Positions 8,563-17,889 of a stretch of 64,000 nucleotides of DNA are shown in pieces. The DNA is from CAZDUS01 sp964508705 (lineage in GTDB: Bacteria; Verrucomicrobiota; Kiritimatiellia; CAIKKV01; CAITUY01). The stretch is taken from assembly GCA_964508705.1 (NCBI GenBank), contig CAZDUS010000003.1, positions 1 through 64,000 of the forward strand, given 5' to 3'. Numbering within the stretch: the stretch's first letter is position 1; each line of letters starts with the position of its first letter. The notes beneath the pieces were generated by a model. It ran no database searches, had not been told where the DNA came from, and saw only the letters and a program-made list of their open reading frames with translations. The position numbers and the translations under genes are program-made.

Positions 8563-9990
8563 ATGACGAGATATAAGACAACGATCGGTCTTGAGGTGCA
8601 TGTTCAACTCAAGACACAGTCGAAAATGTTTTGTGGCTGTAGCACTAATTATGGTGCTGCGCCCAATACACAAGTGTGTCCCGTTTGCCTTGGGTATCCT
8701 GGTAGTCTTCCTGTAATGAACCGCGAGGCGATTCGTTTGACGGTTATATCCGGGCTGATGCTGGGTTGCCGTATTAATCCCTACAGCAAGTTTGACCGGA
8801 AGAATTATTTTTACCCCGATATGCCCAAGAACTATCAGATTTCCCAGTTTGATAAACCACTTTGCCTCGGCGGGGGTGTTGAAATTGTGGTCAATGATGC
8901 TGTGAGGCGCATCGGGATCACGAGAATTCATTTGGAAGAGGATGTTGCGAAGAATTCCCATATGGCATCGTGGAGTGGAGTTGATTTTAATAGGGCAGGG
9001 GTCCCTTTGATGGAGATTGTCTCCGAGCCTGACATGGAATCCGCAGATGAGGCATTTGTATACCTTCAAACATTGCGGCAGATATTGGCCTATGCGGAGG
9101 TTAGTGACTGCAATCTGGAAGAAGGCAACATACGGTGTGATGTCAATGTTAGCGTTCGACCCGAGGGGCAGGCAGCACTGGGCACCAAAGTGGAAATAAA
9201 GAATCTCAATACGTTTAAGGGGGCTTATGCGGCCATGCGTTATGAGATTGAGCGGCAAGTTGAAGCGGTGTTGACAGGAGAAAGAATTATTCAGGAAACG
9301 CGTCGCTGGGATGTGGATTCTGGGCGGACTTACTCCATGAGGACCAAGGAGGACGCTCATGACTATCGGTATTTCCCAGAGCCGGACTTGATGCCTGTGG
9401 CGCTTCCAGAAGCTCTGGTTTCAGAGTGGGCGGCGACCTTGCCCGAACTGCCAAGCCAGCGACGGGAACGATTTGTTGAGCAGTATGGCATCCCTGAGTA
9501 CGATGCGCGTGTCCTTTCCGCTGATAAGAATGTTGGCGATTATTTTGAAAAGGCCGCTAGATTGTCACAGTACCCCAAAGGTGTTTCCAATTGGGTGATG
9601 ACGGATGTTTTGAGGATATTGTCTGAACGCGGGTTGCAGATTGAACAGTTTGTCATACGTCCGGATGCGTTGGCAGAACTGGTGGGACTTGCAGAGACTC
9701 TCGTTATCAACTCCAACACAGCCAAGGAGGTTTTCGAGGTTATGTTGGAAGGAGGGGGAAGTGCGGCGGAAATTGTTCGAAGTCGTGGATTGGCGCAGGT
9801 TAGTGATACTGGGGTAATCGAGAAGATTGTTGATGAAGTCATATCTGGAAACGAGAAATCGGCGCAGGACTACAAAGCCGGTAAAGACGCCGCTTTGAAG
9901 TATCTGGTTGGGCAAGTGATGAAGTTGAGCAAAGGCAAGGCTAATCCCCAAATGGCCACAGATTTGCTTGTGAAGAGACTCAGGGCATGA
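8563..9990 (+). CDS. gatB: Asp/Glu-tRNA amidotransferase subunit B
   Basis: A 475-residue GatB, which binds the misacylated tRNA, activates it with ATP and completes transamidation with ammonia channelled from GatA. Conserved signatures include TIGLEVHVQLKT, a zinc knuckle (FCGCSTNYG with VCPVC), KNYFYPDMPKNYQISQFD, HLEEDV, NRAGVPLMEIVSEPD, and the PEPDLMP motif. The C-terminal YqeY/tail domain (about 330-475) ends in ANPQMATDLLVKRL. Last gene of the gatCAB operon; a 110-bp gap follows before the pilus genes. Confidence 0.96.
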   Translation: MTRYKTTIGLEVHVQLKTQSKMFCGCSTNYGAAPNTQVCPVCLGYPGSLPVMNREAIRLTVISGLMLGCRINPYSKFDRKNYFYPDMPKNYQISQFDKPLCLGGGVEIVVNDAVRRIGITRIHLEEDVAKNSHMASWSGVDFNRAGVPLMEIVSEPDMESADEAFVYLQTLRQILAYAEVSDCNLEEGNIRCDVNVSVRPEGQAALGTKVEIKNLNTFKGAYAAMRYEIERQVEAVLTGERIIQETRRWDVDSGRTYSMRTKEDAHDYRYFPEPDLMPVALPEALVSEWAATLPELPSQRRERFVEQYGIPEYDARVLSADKNVGDYFEKAARLSQYPKGVSNWVMTDVLRILSERGLQIEQFVIRPDALAELVGLAETLVINSNTAKEVFEVMLEGGGSAAEIVRSRGLAQVSDTGVIEKIVDEVISGNEKSAQDYKAGKDAALKYLVGQVMKLSKGKANPQMATDLLVKRLRA

Positions 9991-10100
9991 TTTTGGTGGC
10001 CGATCAATTCTCTGCTGTGTGTGTTGGTTGACCGAGACAGAGCATTGGTGCTATAAAGCTACAACAGATTTGCAAAGTGACTTAATATTAGGAGAATGGT

Positions 10101-11804
10101 TTGACGGCCAATGATGAATATGCCCTGGAAGTCCTGAAGGAAGAGGGACTTGTTACGCCTGACCAAATCGAACGTGTTTTGAGAAGTCATCCAGGACATG
10201 GTTCAGCGCTTGATGCTCTGCTTGCCGCGAAGCTTCTTGAGACTGAAGACGTGTTGCGTGTTCTTGCCAGTCGGTTTGGGATGGAGATGGTGAGCTTAGC
10301 GCACCTTCCAATCCCAGCGGAGGCGGTTGCCGCTGTTCCTGTGGATGTGGCCCGTAAGTACAAGATCATTCCGGTGTCGAAGCATGACAATGTACTCACT
10401 GTGGCTGTTGGCGACCCTCTGGAGGTGGATACACTGGACAGCCTTCGATATATCCTGAAAATGGATGTTGAGGGGGTGGTGGCTCCTCCGAGCGAGATCG
10501 TCGTTGCGCTCGATCGCTTTTATCAGCGAGAGGCCTCGGTGGAGACGATGATCGACCAGCTTACGGAAGGGACGGTGTCGATGGTGACGGCTGGCCGGGG
10601 TGATTTGCGCGAAGCGGCCGATGTCACGGAATCGGATGTTCCTATCATCAAGCTTGTTAGCTTGATCATCTACGAAGCACACCGGAACCGGGCATCAGAT
10701 ATTCATCTCGAACCCCTTGAAAAACGATTCCGTGTCCGCTACAGGATTGATGGCGTGTTGCATGAAGTGGATAGCCCGCCGAAGCGTTTGCAAGCGGCGA
10801 TTATCAGCCGTGTGAAGATCATGGCCAACATGAAGATCGCTGAGAAGCGAGTACCCCAGGACGGTCGCATTCAGGTGAATATTAAAGGGCGCGAATTGGA
10901 TTTGCGCGTGTCGACAGTTCCGACTGGCCATGGGGAGAGCGTGGTGATGCGTATTCTGGATAAGCAGAATCTAGCGCTAGGACTTCCCAAGTTAGGATTT
11001 CTCGCGGACGATCAGGAAAAATTCATGAAGCTGATTGGGTTGCCCGACGGGATTCTCCTGGTAACGGGGCCCACGGGTTCCGGAAAGACAACAACGTTAT
11101 ATGCTTGTCTGAATCACGTGAATCGGCCGGATCGCAAGATCATTACGGTTGAAGATCCGGTTGAATATCAAATGTCGGGCATTAACCAAGTTCATGTTCG
11201 TGAAGACATTGGACTTACCTTTGCTGCGGCGTTGCGCTCCATTTTGCGTCAAGCTCCTAACATTGTGATGATTGGTGAAATACGTGACCCGGAAACGGCG
11301 CGGATTGCGACTGAGGCGTCGCTAACGGGGCATCTGGTGTTTAGCACGCTTCATACTAATGATGCGCCGAGTTCGATTACGCGTTTGCAGGATATTGGGG
11401 TTAAACCGTTCCTTGTGGCTTCGTCAGTCAGGGCCATTATGGCGCAACGCCTTGTGAGATGTGTGTGTGAACACTGTCGCGAAGAGCACAAGCCGACAGC
11501 TACTGAATTAAAGTTGCTGGGGGCGGCAGCCGAGCAGTTTGCGAATATACAGTTGTTCCGTGGCCGCGGATGTAACAAGTGTGCATTAACCGGATATTCC
11601 GGACGTATGGGCATATTTGAAATACTGGTCATCAATGATGAGATTCAGCGGATGATTTTCGACAAGGTCAGTACGCTTGAGATCCGCCAAAAGGCTCGCG
11701 ATTTGGGAATGCGCACATTGCGTGAGGATGGCTTGCGTAAAGTCGTGATTGGAAGCACTACCCTTGACGAGGTGTTGAGGGCCACTATGGGAGATGACGG
11801 CTAA
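10101..11804 (+). CDS. pilB: PilB/GspE-family assembly ATPase (first copy)
   Basis: A 567-residue cytoplasmic hexameric ATPase of the type IV pilus/type II secretion assembly family. An N-terminal MshEN-type domain (about 1-145) precedes the AAA core. Walker A is GPTGSGKTTT (about 323-332); the Asp-box and Walker B region reads IVMIGEIRDPETA; the His box is STLHTND. A zinc-binding tetracysteine (CEHC and CNKC) lies near the C-terminus, as in extension ATPases. Start is TTG at 10101 with GGAGAA about 8 bases upstream. The stop overlaps the start of the PilT-like gene (TAATG), so the two are translationally coupled. Choice between pilus and secretion role is not settled by this gene alone. Confidence 0.92.
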   Translation: MTANDEYALEVLKEEGLVTPDQIERVLRSHPGHGSALDALLAAKLLETEDVLRVLASRFGMEMVSLAHLPIPAEAVAAVPVDVARKYKIIPVSKHDNVLTVAVGDPLEVDTLDSLRYILKMDVEGVVAPPSEIVVALDRFYQREASVETMIDQLTEGTVSMVTAGRGDLREAADVTESDVPIIKLVSLIIYEAHRNRASDIHLEPLEKRFRVRYRIDGVLHEVDSPPKRLQAAIISRVKIMANMKIAEKRVPQDGRIQVNIKGRELDLRVSTVPTGHGESVVMRILDKQNLALGLPKLGFLADDQEKFMKLIGLPDGILLVTGPTGSGKTTTLYACLNHVNRPDRKIITVEDPVEYQMSGINQVHVREDIGLTFAAALRSILRQAPNIVMIGEIRDPETARIATEASLTGHLVFSTLHTNDAPSSITRLQDIGVKPFLVASSVRAIMAQRLVRCVCEHCREEHKPTATELKLLGAAAEQFANIQLFRGRGCNKCALTGYSGRMGIFEILVINDEIQRMIFDKVSTLEIRQKARDLGMRTLREDGLRKVVIGSTTLDEVLRATMGDDG

Positions 11805-12895
11805 TGATAAACAGCAGCCAGATCGATATGAGCGAACTCCTCCAACTAGTGGTTGATGAGGGGGCATCAGATCTCCATCTTGAAGTTGGAGTTCCGCCGG
11901 TATTGCGTATTCACGGTCATATGCAGGCCATAGACGCAAGTCCTCTGATGGCGGAGGACACGGAGCGCTTCATGAAAAGCATCACCTCCGAGGATCATCA
12001 GCAGCGGATTAGGGAGGGAGGCGGGACCGACTTCGGTTTTTCGTTCGGGACCGCTGCCCGGTTTCGTGTAAGTGTGCTGAAGGCCAAGGGGTGCATAGGC
12101 ATTGTCTTGCGCCAAATCCCGACAAAGTTAATGTCGCTTGATGGTATTGGGTTGCCGCCGCAGGTGAAAGAGTTGCTGTTTCGCCCACGCGGGCTGATTC
12201 TTGTGACTGGGCCAACAGGGTCCGGGAAGACCACCACTCTGGCATCTATGGTCAACCTGATCAACGAGGAGAGGGATGCGCATATTATCACGGTCGAGGA
12301 TCCCATAGAATACTACCACAACCACAAGAAGAGCGTTTTGACGCAAAGGGAAATTGGCGTTGATGTTCCTTCATTCAGTGAAGCCTTGCGCAGAGCGCTA
12401 CGACAGGATCCGGATGTGATTCTTGTCGGTGAAATGCGCGACTTGGAGACAATGACGGCGGCTATTACGGCAGCGGAAACAGGACACTTGGTGTTGGCAA
12501 CGTTGCATACGACGGGCTCCGCGAGAACGGTTGATCGTATTGTGGATGCGTTTCCCATGGGGCAGCAAGCCCAGGTTCGAACGCAGTTGGCTTCGGGCAT
12601 TATAGCCGTCATTTCGCAGCTGTTGTTGGTAAAAGCCGACGGCCCGGGCCGTGTCGCCGCGTTTGAGATCATGATATCGACCCCTGCGATTCAAGCATTG
12701 ATCCGTGAGAGCAAGACGTATCGGATTACTTCGGAAATTCAAACTGGCGCGAAATGGGGTATGATTACTCTGGATGCCCACTTGATGGCGCTGTATGAAG
12801 CAGGGAAGATAAGTTATGAGGATTTGATCACCAAGGCTCAAGATCCTGAATCGATCGTGGTAAAACTTGAGGAAACGCATCGCAAGAAAAGGTAA
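11804..12895 (+). CDS. pilT: PilT-family retraction ATPase
   Basis: A 363-residue ATPase of PilT length, which drives pilus retraction (twitching motility, DNA uptake). It has the PilT N-terminal domain (SDLHLEVGVPPVLRIHG), Walker A GPTGSGKTTT (136-145), Walker B ILVGEMRDLET and the LATLHTTGS box. The C-terminal helix of PilT normally reads AIRNLIRE; here it reads AIQALIRE, two substitutions in a motif known to matter for retraction. No tetracysteine, as expected for PilT. It overlaps the upstream PilB-like gene by one base and is followed after 6 bases by a second PilB-like gene. Confidence 0.92.
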   Translation: MINSSQIDMSELLQLVVDEGASDLHLEVGVPPVLRIHGHMQAIDASPLMAEDTERFMKSITSEDHQQRIREGGGTDFGFSFGTAARFRVSVLKAKGCIGIVLRQIPTKLMSLDGIGLPPQVKELLFRPRGLILVTGPTGSGKTTTLASMVNLINEERDAHIITVEDPIEYYHNHKKSVLTQREIGVDVPSFSEALRRALRQDPDVILVGEMRDLETMTAAITAAETGHLVLATLHTTGSARTVDRIVDAFPMGQQAQVRTQLASGIIAVISQLLLVKADGPGRVAAFEIMISTPAIQALIRESKTYRITSEIQTGAKWGMITLDAHLMALYEAGKISYEDLITKAQDPESIVVKLEETHRKKR

Positions 12896-12901
12896 CCCGT
12901 T

Positions 12902-14611
12902 ATGGCCGATGCTGAACATAATGATCCGGTATTGCAACTGCTTGACGCGCAGGGTTTGGTCAGCGCGGAGCAAGTGCAAGAAATTCTGGATGAGTCTCAA
13001 CGTAGTGGCAAGGCAATACGCGCCATTGTTATTGATATGGAGATCCTGCCAGAGGACGCTTTGTTGGAATTGATTGCGGAGAATCTAGGGACACGGGTCA
13101 TTAATCTTCCGGCCACGGATATTTCGCCAGAGGTTGTTCATTCCATTCCAACTAGTGTTGCGCGGATGTACATGGTGGTGCCCGTCGATCGAGGGCCGAA
13201 TTCCGTGTCTCTGGCAACGTATGAATTGATGAGCCCGGCGAAGTTGGATGAATTGATGTTCGTTCTGTCACGGGATGTATCGCTGGTTATGGCTCGTGAA
13301 GAGGACATACGAACACATGTCAATCAGTTGTACGGTGATGATAGTTCCTCGGTGGCGGAAATGCTCTCGGCTTTGGAATCGGAGATTGAGTCGACGGAGG
13401 AGTTGAAGGAGTTTGGAGCAGCTTCTGACGACCGGGGGATTGAGGAAGCGGCTGGTTCGGCTCCGGTGATCCGCTTTGTGAATTTGGTTCTTTACCAGGC
13501 GGTTCAGGATCGTGCGTCTGACATTCATTTTGAGCCTTTCGAGAGTGAATTCAAGATAAGGTATCGAGTGGATGGTGCTCTTTATGAGATGGCGCCGCCG
13601 CCGAAGAAATTAGCCTTGCCTGTGATTTCACGTCTCAAGGTTATGGCTGGTCTGAATATTGCGGAGCGTCGGTTGCCGCAGGATGGCCGTATTCAATTGG
13701 CCATCGCGGGACGACAGATAGATTTCCGTGTCTCGTGCTTGCCAACACAGTTTGGCGAGAGTGTGGTGTTGCGTGTTCTGGATCGAGGTATAGTTTCTCT
13801 GGATATAGATAACTTGGGGATGCCGGACGACATGATGCAGAAATTTCTGCTGGATCTGGACAAGCCTAATGGGATTATCGTGGTGACGGGACCTACCGGA
13901 TCGGGGAAGACCACGACGTTGTATTCCGCATTGCGGAAATTGAATACAGTTGAGACTAAACTTTTAACGGCCGAAGATCCCGTTGAATATGAAATTGACG
14001 GGATTGTTCAGGTGCCAATTAACGATGCCATCGGGAATTCATTTGAGCGTGTGTTGCGCGCATTTTTGCGCCAGGATCCGGATGTGTTGATGATTGGTGA
14101 AATCCGCGATTTGACTAGTGCGCATATTGCGATTCACGCATCGCTTACAGGGCATTTGGTGTTCAGCACCCTGCATACCAACGATGCCGCTGGTGCGGTA
14201 ACCCGTATGATAGACATGGATGTCGAGCCCTACTTGATCTCGTCAACTTTGGAGGCCGTCATTGGTCAGCGATTGGTGCGTAAAATATGCACTAACTGTA
14301 AAACTGCCTATCGGCCGGATGATCAAGTGTTAAGCAGTTTGGATCTGACAAGAGCTGATGTTGGTGACCGCAGTTTCTATTATGGGGCAGGTTGCGCCCA
14401 GTGCAACAACACGGGTTACAAGGGGCGCAAAGGGATTTATGAGTACATGAGCATTTCAGATCCCGTCCGTGATTTGATCAATCAGAGACAGCCCACGTTG
14501 GTGTTACGCAATAAGGCGGTTGAATTAGGGATGAGGACGTTGCGCCAGGATGGGGTGCGTAATATTATGGATGGCTATACTACTGTTGAGGAAGTCCGTC
14601 GGTACACTTAA
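12902..14611 (+). CDS. PilB/GspE-family assembly ATPase (second copy)
   Basis: A 569-residue paralogue of the first PilB-like ATPase, clearly diverged from it. An N-terminal MshEN domain (LLDAQGLVSAEQVQEILDE) is followed by a long acidic linker (EMLSALESEIESTEELKE, about 150-170) and the ATPase core: Walker A GPTGSGKTTT, Walker B VLMIGEIRDLTSA, His box STLHTNDAAGAV. The zinc tetracysteine is CTNC plus CAQC. Start ATG at 12902, 6 bases after pilT. The third motor gene suggests either separate pilus and secretion machines or alternate extension motors; which copy serves the GspKLM-like operon at 17359-19743 cannot be decided from sequence. Confidence 0.9.
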   Translation: MADAEHNDPVLQLLDAQGLVSAEQVQEILDESQRSGKAIRAIVIDMEILPEDALLELIAENLGTRVINLPATDISPEVVHSIPTSVARMYMVVPVDRGPNSVSLATYELMSPAKLDELMFVLSRDVSLVMAREEDIRTHVNQLYGDDSSSVAEMLSALESEIESTEELKEFGAASDDRGIEEAAGSAPVIRFVNLVLYQAVQDRASDIHFEPFESEFKIRYRVDGALYEMAPPPKKLALPVISRLKVMAGLNIAERRLPQDGRIQLAIAGRQIDFRVSCLPTQFGESVVLRVLDRGIVSLDIDNLGMPDDMMQKFLLDLDKPNGIIVVTGPTGSGKTTTLYSALRKLNTVETKLLTAEDPVEYEIDGIVQVPINDAIGNSFERVLRAFLRQDPDVLMIGEIRDLTSAHIAIHASLTGHLVFSTLHTNDAAGAVTRMIDMDVEPYLISSTLEAVIGQRLVRKICTNCKTAYRPDDQVLSSLDLTRADVGDRSFYYGAGCAQCNNTGYKGRKGIYEYMSISDPVRDLINQRQPTLVLRNKAVELGMRTLRQDGVRNIMDGYTTVEEVRRYT

Positions 14612-14656
14612 GCGGTTGCCGTGTAGTTATTGATCATGTTTGTGGAGAGGGTGTGT

Positions 14657-15580
14657 ATGGAAAATGTGGTTATAGCAGGCACGGGTCCTGCGGGTTTGAC
14701 GGCGGCAATCTATTTGGCTCGCGCGAACCTTAAGCCAATTGTTGTGGAAGGGTTGCAGCCTGGGGGGCAGTTGACGACAACAACGGATGTAGAAAACTTT
14801 CCCGGCTTTCCCGAGGGTATTGATGGCACGACGCTTGTCATGAAGATGCGAGAGCAAGCGGAGCGTTTTGGTGCGCGTTTCCAGCGCGGAGAAGTTGTGG
14901 ATATTGATGTTTCCGGCAAGTGGCCCAAGGTAATTCTTGATGAAGGGAATCCGCTTGAAACCAAGACGCTCGTTATTGCGACGGGGGCACGGGCTCGATA
15001 CCTAGGGCTAGACTCCGAGCAAAAGCTAATTGGTCGGGGTGTGTCAGGTTGTGCGACGTGTGATGGGGCATTGTATCGTGATGTTCCTGTGGCGGTCGTC
15101 GGCGGAGGTGATACCGCCATGGAAGATTCGTTGTTTTTGACCCGATTTGCTTCAACGGTGACGGTTATTCATCGCCGTGACGAATTCCGCGCTTCCAAGA
15201 TCATGGCAGAACGGGTGGTGAGGCACCCCAAAATTGAGGTTCGATGGAACACGGTGGTGGAAGAAGTACTTGATGTGACTCGCAATGAAGTCACTGGAAT
15301 CAGGCTGAAGGACGTAAATACAGGACATATTGATACGATTCCAATCACTGCTTTATTTGTTGCCATTGGGCATGAGCCGAACACTAAGGTGTTCCAAGGC
15401 AAACTTGAGACCAACCCTCAAGGCTATTTGGTTGCAGATAAAACCCGGACGAAAATTCCCGGTATTTTTGTGGCGGGGGATGTGGCTGATCCTGCCTATC
15501 GACAGGCGGTTACAGCCGCTGGGACGGGGTGCATGGCCGCTTTAGAGGCAGAACGATATCTTGGCTCGATTGAGCACTGA
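14657..15580 (+). CDS. trxB: Thioredoxin reductase
   Basis: A 307-residue NADPH-dependent FAD enzyme that reduces thioredoxin. FAD-binding GTGPAGLTAAIYLARA lies at the N-terminus, the redox motif is CATCDG (about 132), the NADPH site is GGGDTAMEDSLFL, and the C-terminal FAD motif is GIFVAGDVAD followed by RQAVTAAGTGCMAA. The ATG at 14657 gives standard length and follows GAGAGGG; two upstream in-frame ATGs (14630, 14636) would add a non-conserved tail. It follows the ATPase gene by 45 bases. Confidence 0.94.
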   Translation: MENVVIAGTGPAGLTAAIYLARANLKPIVVEGLQPGGQLTTTTDVENFPGFPEGIDGTTLVMKMREQAERFGARFQRGEVVDIDVSGKWPKVILDEGNPLETKTLVIATGARARYLGLDSEQKLIGRGVSGCATCDGALYRDVPVAVVGGGDTAMEDSLFLTRFASTVTVIHRRDEFRASKIMAERVVRHPKIEVRWNTVVEEVLDVTRNEVTGIRLKDVNTGHIDTIPITALFVAIGHEPNTKVFQGKLETNPQGYLVADKTRTKIPGIFVAGDVADPAYRQAVTAAGTGCMAALEAERYLGSIEH

Positions 15581-15711
15581 TTGATGTGTTTCCTAAAAGG
15601 GACACATTGCCGGGGTTGGTTTGAATTTACTGTTACAAGGGACCGAGTCTTATATCGCCGAGATGCTTTTCAGGCTGGAAGTTCCATGAGGGTGGTTGTA
15701 TCTTCCGCGGC

Positions 15712-17376
15712 ATGCTTCAGACGTTACGAGTACGAAATCTAGCCTTGGTTGAAGACATCGTAGTGGAATTCCAGCAAGGCCTTAATGTCATTACCGGAGA
15801 AACTGGTGCCGGGAAGTCGGTGTTGATCGGGGCGCTTGGACTTTTGCTTGGAGAGCGGGCGGATAAGTCGTTAATACGCGCCGGAGCTGATCAATGTGTG
15901 GCGGAAGCTGTCTTTCTCCTTAAGGATTCTTCGGAAGTTGATGCGGTTCTCGAGGATGTGGGGTTGCCATGCTGCGACGAGGGTCAACTTGTTATCCGGC
16001 GTACTCTCACCATGACTGGGAGTGGTAAGAATCTGGTTAACGACAGTGCCACGACTATACAAGTGCTTAAGAGGATCGGGGAGCTTTTGGTTGATATGCA
16101 TGGCCCCTATGACCATCAGTCCCTGCTCAATACGGATTTCCAACTCGATATTCTTGACGCTTTTGGGCATCTCTGGGAGGCGCGGGGGGCGTATGAGACG
16201 TTGTATGGGAAATTAAGGGAATTGGTGGGGCAACGGAAGGAATTGGAAGGGGCAAGCGATCAGGATGTCGCCCAGCAATTGGAGATGCTTTTTTACCAGA
16301 AGAAGGAAATTGATGATGCGGCTCCTGTGGAGGGAGAGGATGAGGCGATCATCAAGGAGCAGACACAGGTTGCCAACGCCCAGCGGATCATCGAACTGAC
16401 GGACGGGGTGAGGAATGCCTTGGTAGAGGGGGAACAGTCAGCATTTAATGGTTTAGCCTTTGCTCAAAAGGCATTGAATGAGTTGGCAGGGTTTGTGGAG
16501 GAGGCAAAACCGTGGCGGGATGACGCCAAGTCTTTGACTGTGCAGGTGAGGGATATGGCCGAATCAGTAGAGCGGTTTGCTCGGAATATTGAGGGGGACC
16601 CCCAGCGCTTGCAGTGGCTGGAAGACAGGATGGCGTTGTATCATCGATTGAAACGTAAATATGGAGCGACGATTCCTGAAATTCTAGCGAAGCAGGAAGC
16701 CATACGAGAGCGTCTCAAGGAATTAGAGGGCAGGGAGCAGCGCTTGGCGGAATTGGATGGTCAGATCATTGCCGAGCGTCGCAAGGTTGAGCAGGCGGGT
16801 GGTGCGTTAGGGAAAGCACGACGTGCGGCGGCGGCCAAGCTATCCAAGACGATTACGGCTGAATTGCGCGATCTTGGATTTGAGCATGGCTCCTTTGCCG
16901 TTGGTCTGGAAGTGATTGAGCCAGGTCCGTCGGGGATGGATGCCATTGAGTTTGCCTTCGCGCCGAATGCCGGCGAGCCATCGCGTCCATTGCGGGCTAT
17001 TGCATCAAGTGGTGAGATTTCGCGGGTCATGCTGGCGGTGAAGGCCGTGCTGGCGAACCACGACAGCATTCCTGTGCTGGTTTTTGACGAAATTGACGCG
17101 AATGTTGGCGGAGTGATGGGCAATGCTATTGGGGGTAAGCTGGGGACCGTGGGACAGCATCATCAGGTGCTTTGCATAACGCATTTGCCACAAGTCGCCG
17201 TCTATGGAGAGACTCATTTCGCTGTGACCAAGGAAGTGACCAATGGCAGGACTCGGACTCAAATTGTGCCACTGGAAGGCGAGGAGCGCGTTGAGGAAGT
17301 CGCAAGGATGCTGGGAGGACGTGACCTTACTAGCGTTACCATGAAGCATGCGCGGGAATTATTGCGCCGTCGCTGA
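15712..17376 (+). CDS. recN: DNA repair protein RecN
   Basis: A 554-residue SMC-like ATPase acting early in double-strand-break repair. Walker A GETGAGKSV is at 29-37, after the RecN N-terminus LRVRNLALVEDIVVEF. A long coiled-coil middle (about 160-370) is rich in Glu/Lys/Gln. The signature and Walker B follow: SSGEISRVMLAVKAVL and LVFDEIDANVGG, then ITHLPQVA. Its last 18 bases overlap the 3' end of the convergent GspM-like gene. No obvious LexA box was found upstream by eye. Confidence 0.95.
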   Translation: MLQTLRVRNLALVEDIVVEFQQGLNVITGETGAGKSVLIGALGLLLGERADKSLIRAGADQCVAEAVFLLKDSSEVDAVLEDVGLPCCDEGQLVIRRTLTMTGSGKNLVNDSATTIQVLKRIGELLVDMHGPYDHQSLLNTDFQLDILDAFGHLWEARGAYETLYGKLRELVGQRKELEGASDQDVAQQLEMLFYQKKEIDDAAPVEGEDEAIIKEQTQVANAQRIIELTDGVRNALVEGEQSAFNGLAFAQKALNELAGFVEEAKPWRDDAKSLTVQVRDMAESVERFARNIEGDPQRLQWLEDRMALYHRLKRKYGATIPEILAKQEAIRERLKELEGREQRLAELDGQIIAERRKVEQAGGALGKARRAAAAKLSKTITAELRDLGFEHGSFAVGLEVIEPGPSGMDAIEFAFAPNAGEPSRPLRAIASSGEISRVMLAVKAVLANHDSIPVLVFDEIDANVGGVMGNAIGGKLGTVGQHHQVLCITHLPQVAVYGETHFAVTKEVTNGRTRTQIVPLEGEERVEEVARMLGGRDLTSVTMKHARELLRRR

Positions 17377-17889
17377 GATGTCTTCAGTTCCGACGGCTTT
17401 ACGTTCAACGCCTGTCATAACCAATTCCACCTTTGCCAGTCGGCCGGATGAAGTGGACGCAATTAGCGTGCATTCCTCAACAGACCAAGGCGGGCGTGAC
17501 GTTGCCGCCGCCACAAAGAACTTTTCAAGTGATGCGCCCGGCACATCGGTCATTGAAAATGAAATTCTTCGGGTAGTCCAGTTCTCGGCAGACGGTTGTT
17601 CGGTCGAAATCAGGGGCGAGACAACGATTCCGGGTAGAGTGGATGAGATTAGGTCCTGCAGAGGCACCGGTGAAACGGGCCAAGCTTTGTGGGCTTCTAC
17701 AGCCGCAGTATGTCGTTTGGATAGATTAAGCAGGTTGACGAGTTCATGACGCGCCGCGGACTTTTGTTGCCAGATCTCGGCTTGTCGACTCAGGCCAGTC
17801 ACTGATTTGATAGAAGCGATGATGCCTACCAATACAACCAATGAGGCGGCGGCCCAAAGTGTGATAAGTTTTGGATTATCGTATTTCAT
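17359..17889 (-). CDS. GspM/PilO-like inner-membrane assembly protein (tentative)
   Basis: A 176-residue protein with one N-terminal transmembrane helix (about 9-28) followed by a coiled-coil-prone stretch and a small periplasmic domain. This is the layout of GspM/PilO-type bitopic proteins that brace the type II secretion or pilus platform. Sequence identity to named families is not obvious by eye; the assignment rests on topology and on its place behind a GspL-like gene, which it overlaps by 14 bases (17876-17889). The 3' end overlaps recN on the other strand. Confidence 0.5.
   Translation of the reverse strand: MKYDNPKLITLWAAASLVVLVGIIASIKSVTGLSRQAEIWQQKSAARHELVNLLNLSKRHTAAVEAHKAWPVSPVPLQDLISSTLPGIVVSPLISTEQPSAENWTTRRISFSMTDVPGASLEKFFVAAATSRPPWSVEECTLIASTSSGRLAKVELVMTGVERKAVGTEDISATAQ

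Noticed and set aside
15584..15606. Hairpin after trxB as a terminator
   Set aside because: The stem has mismatches and there is no T tract; too weak to call.
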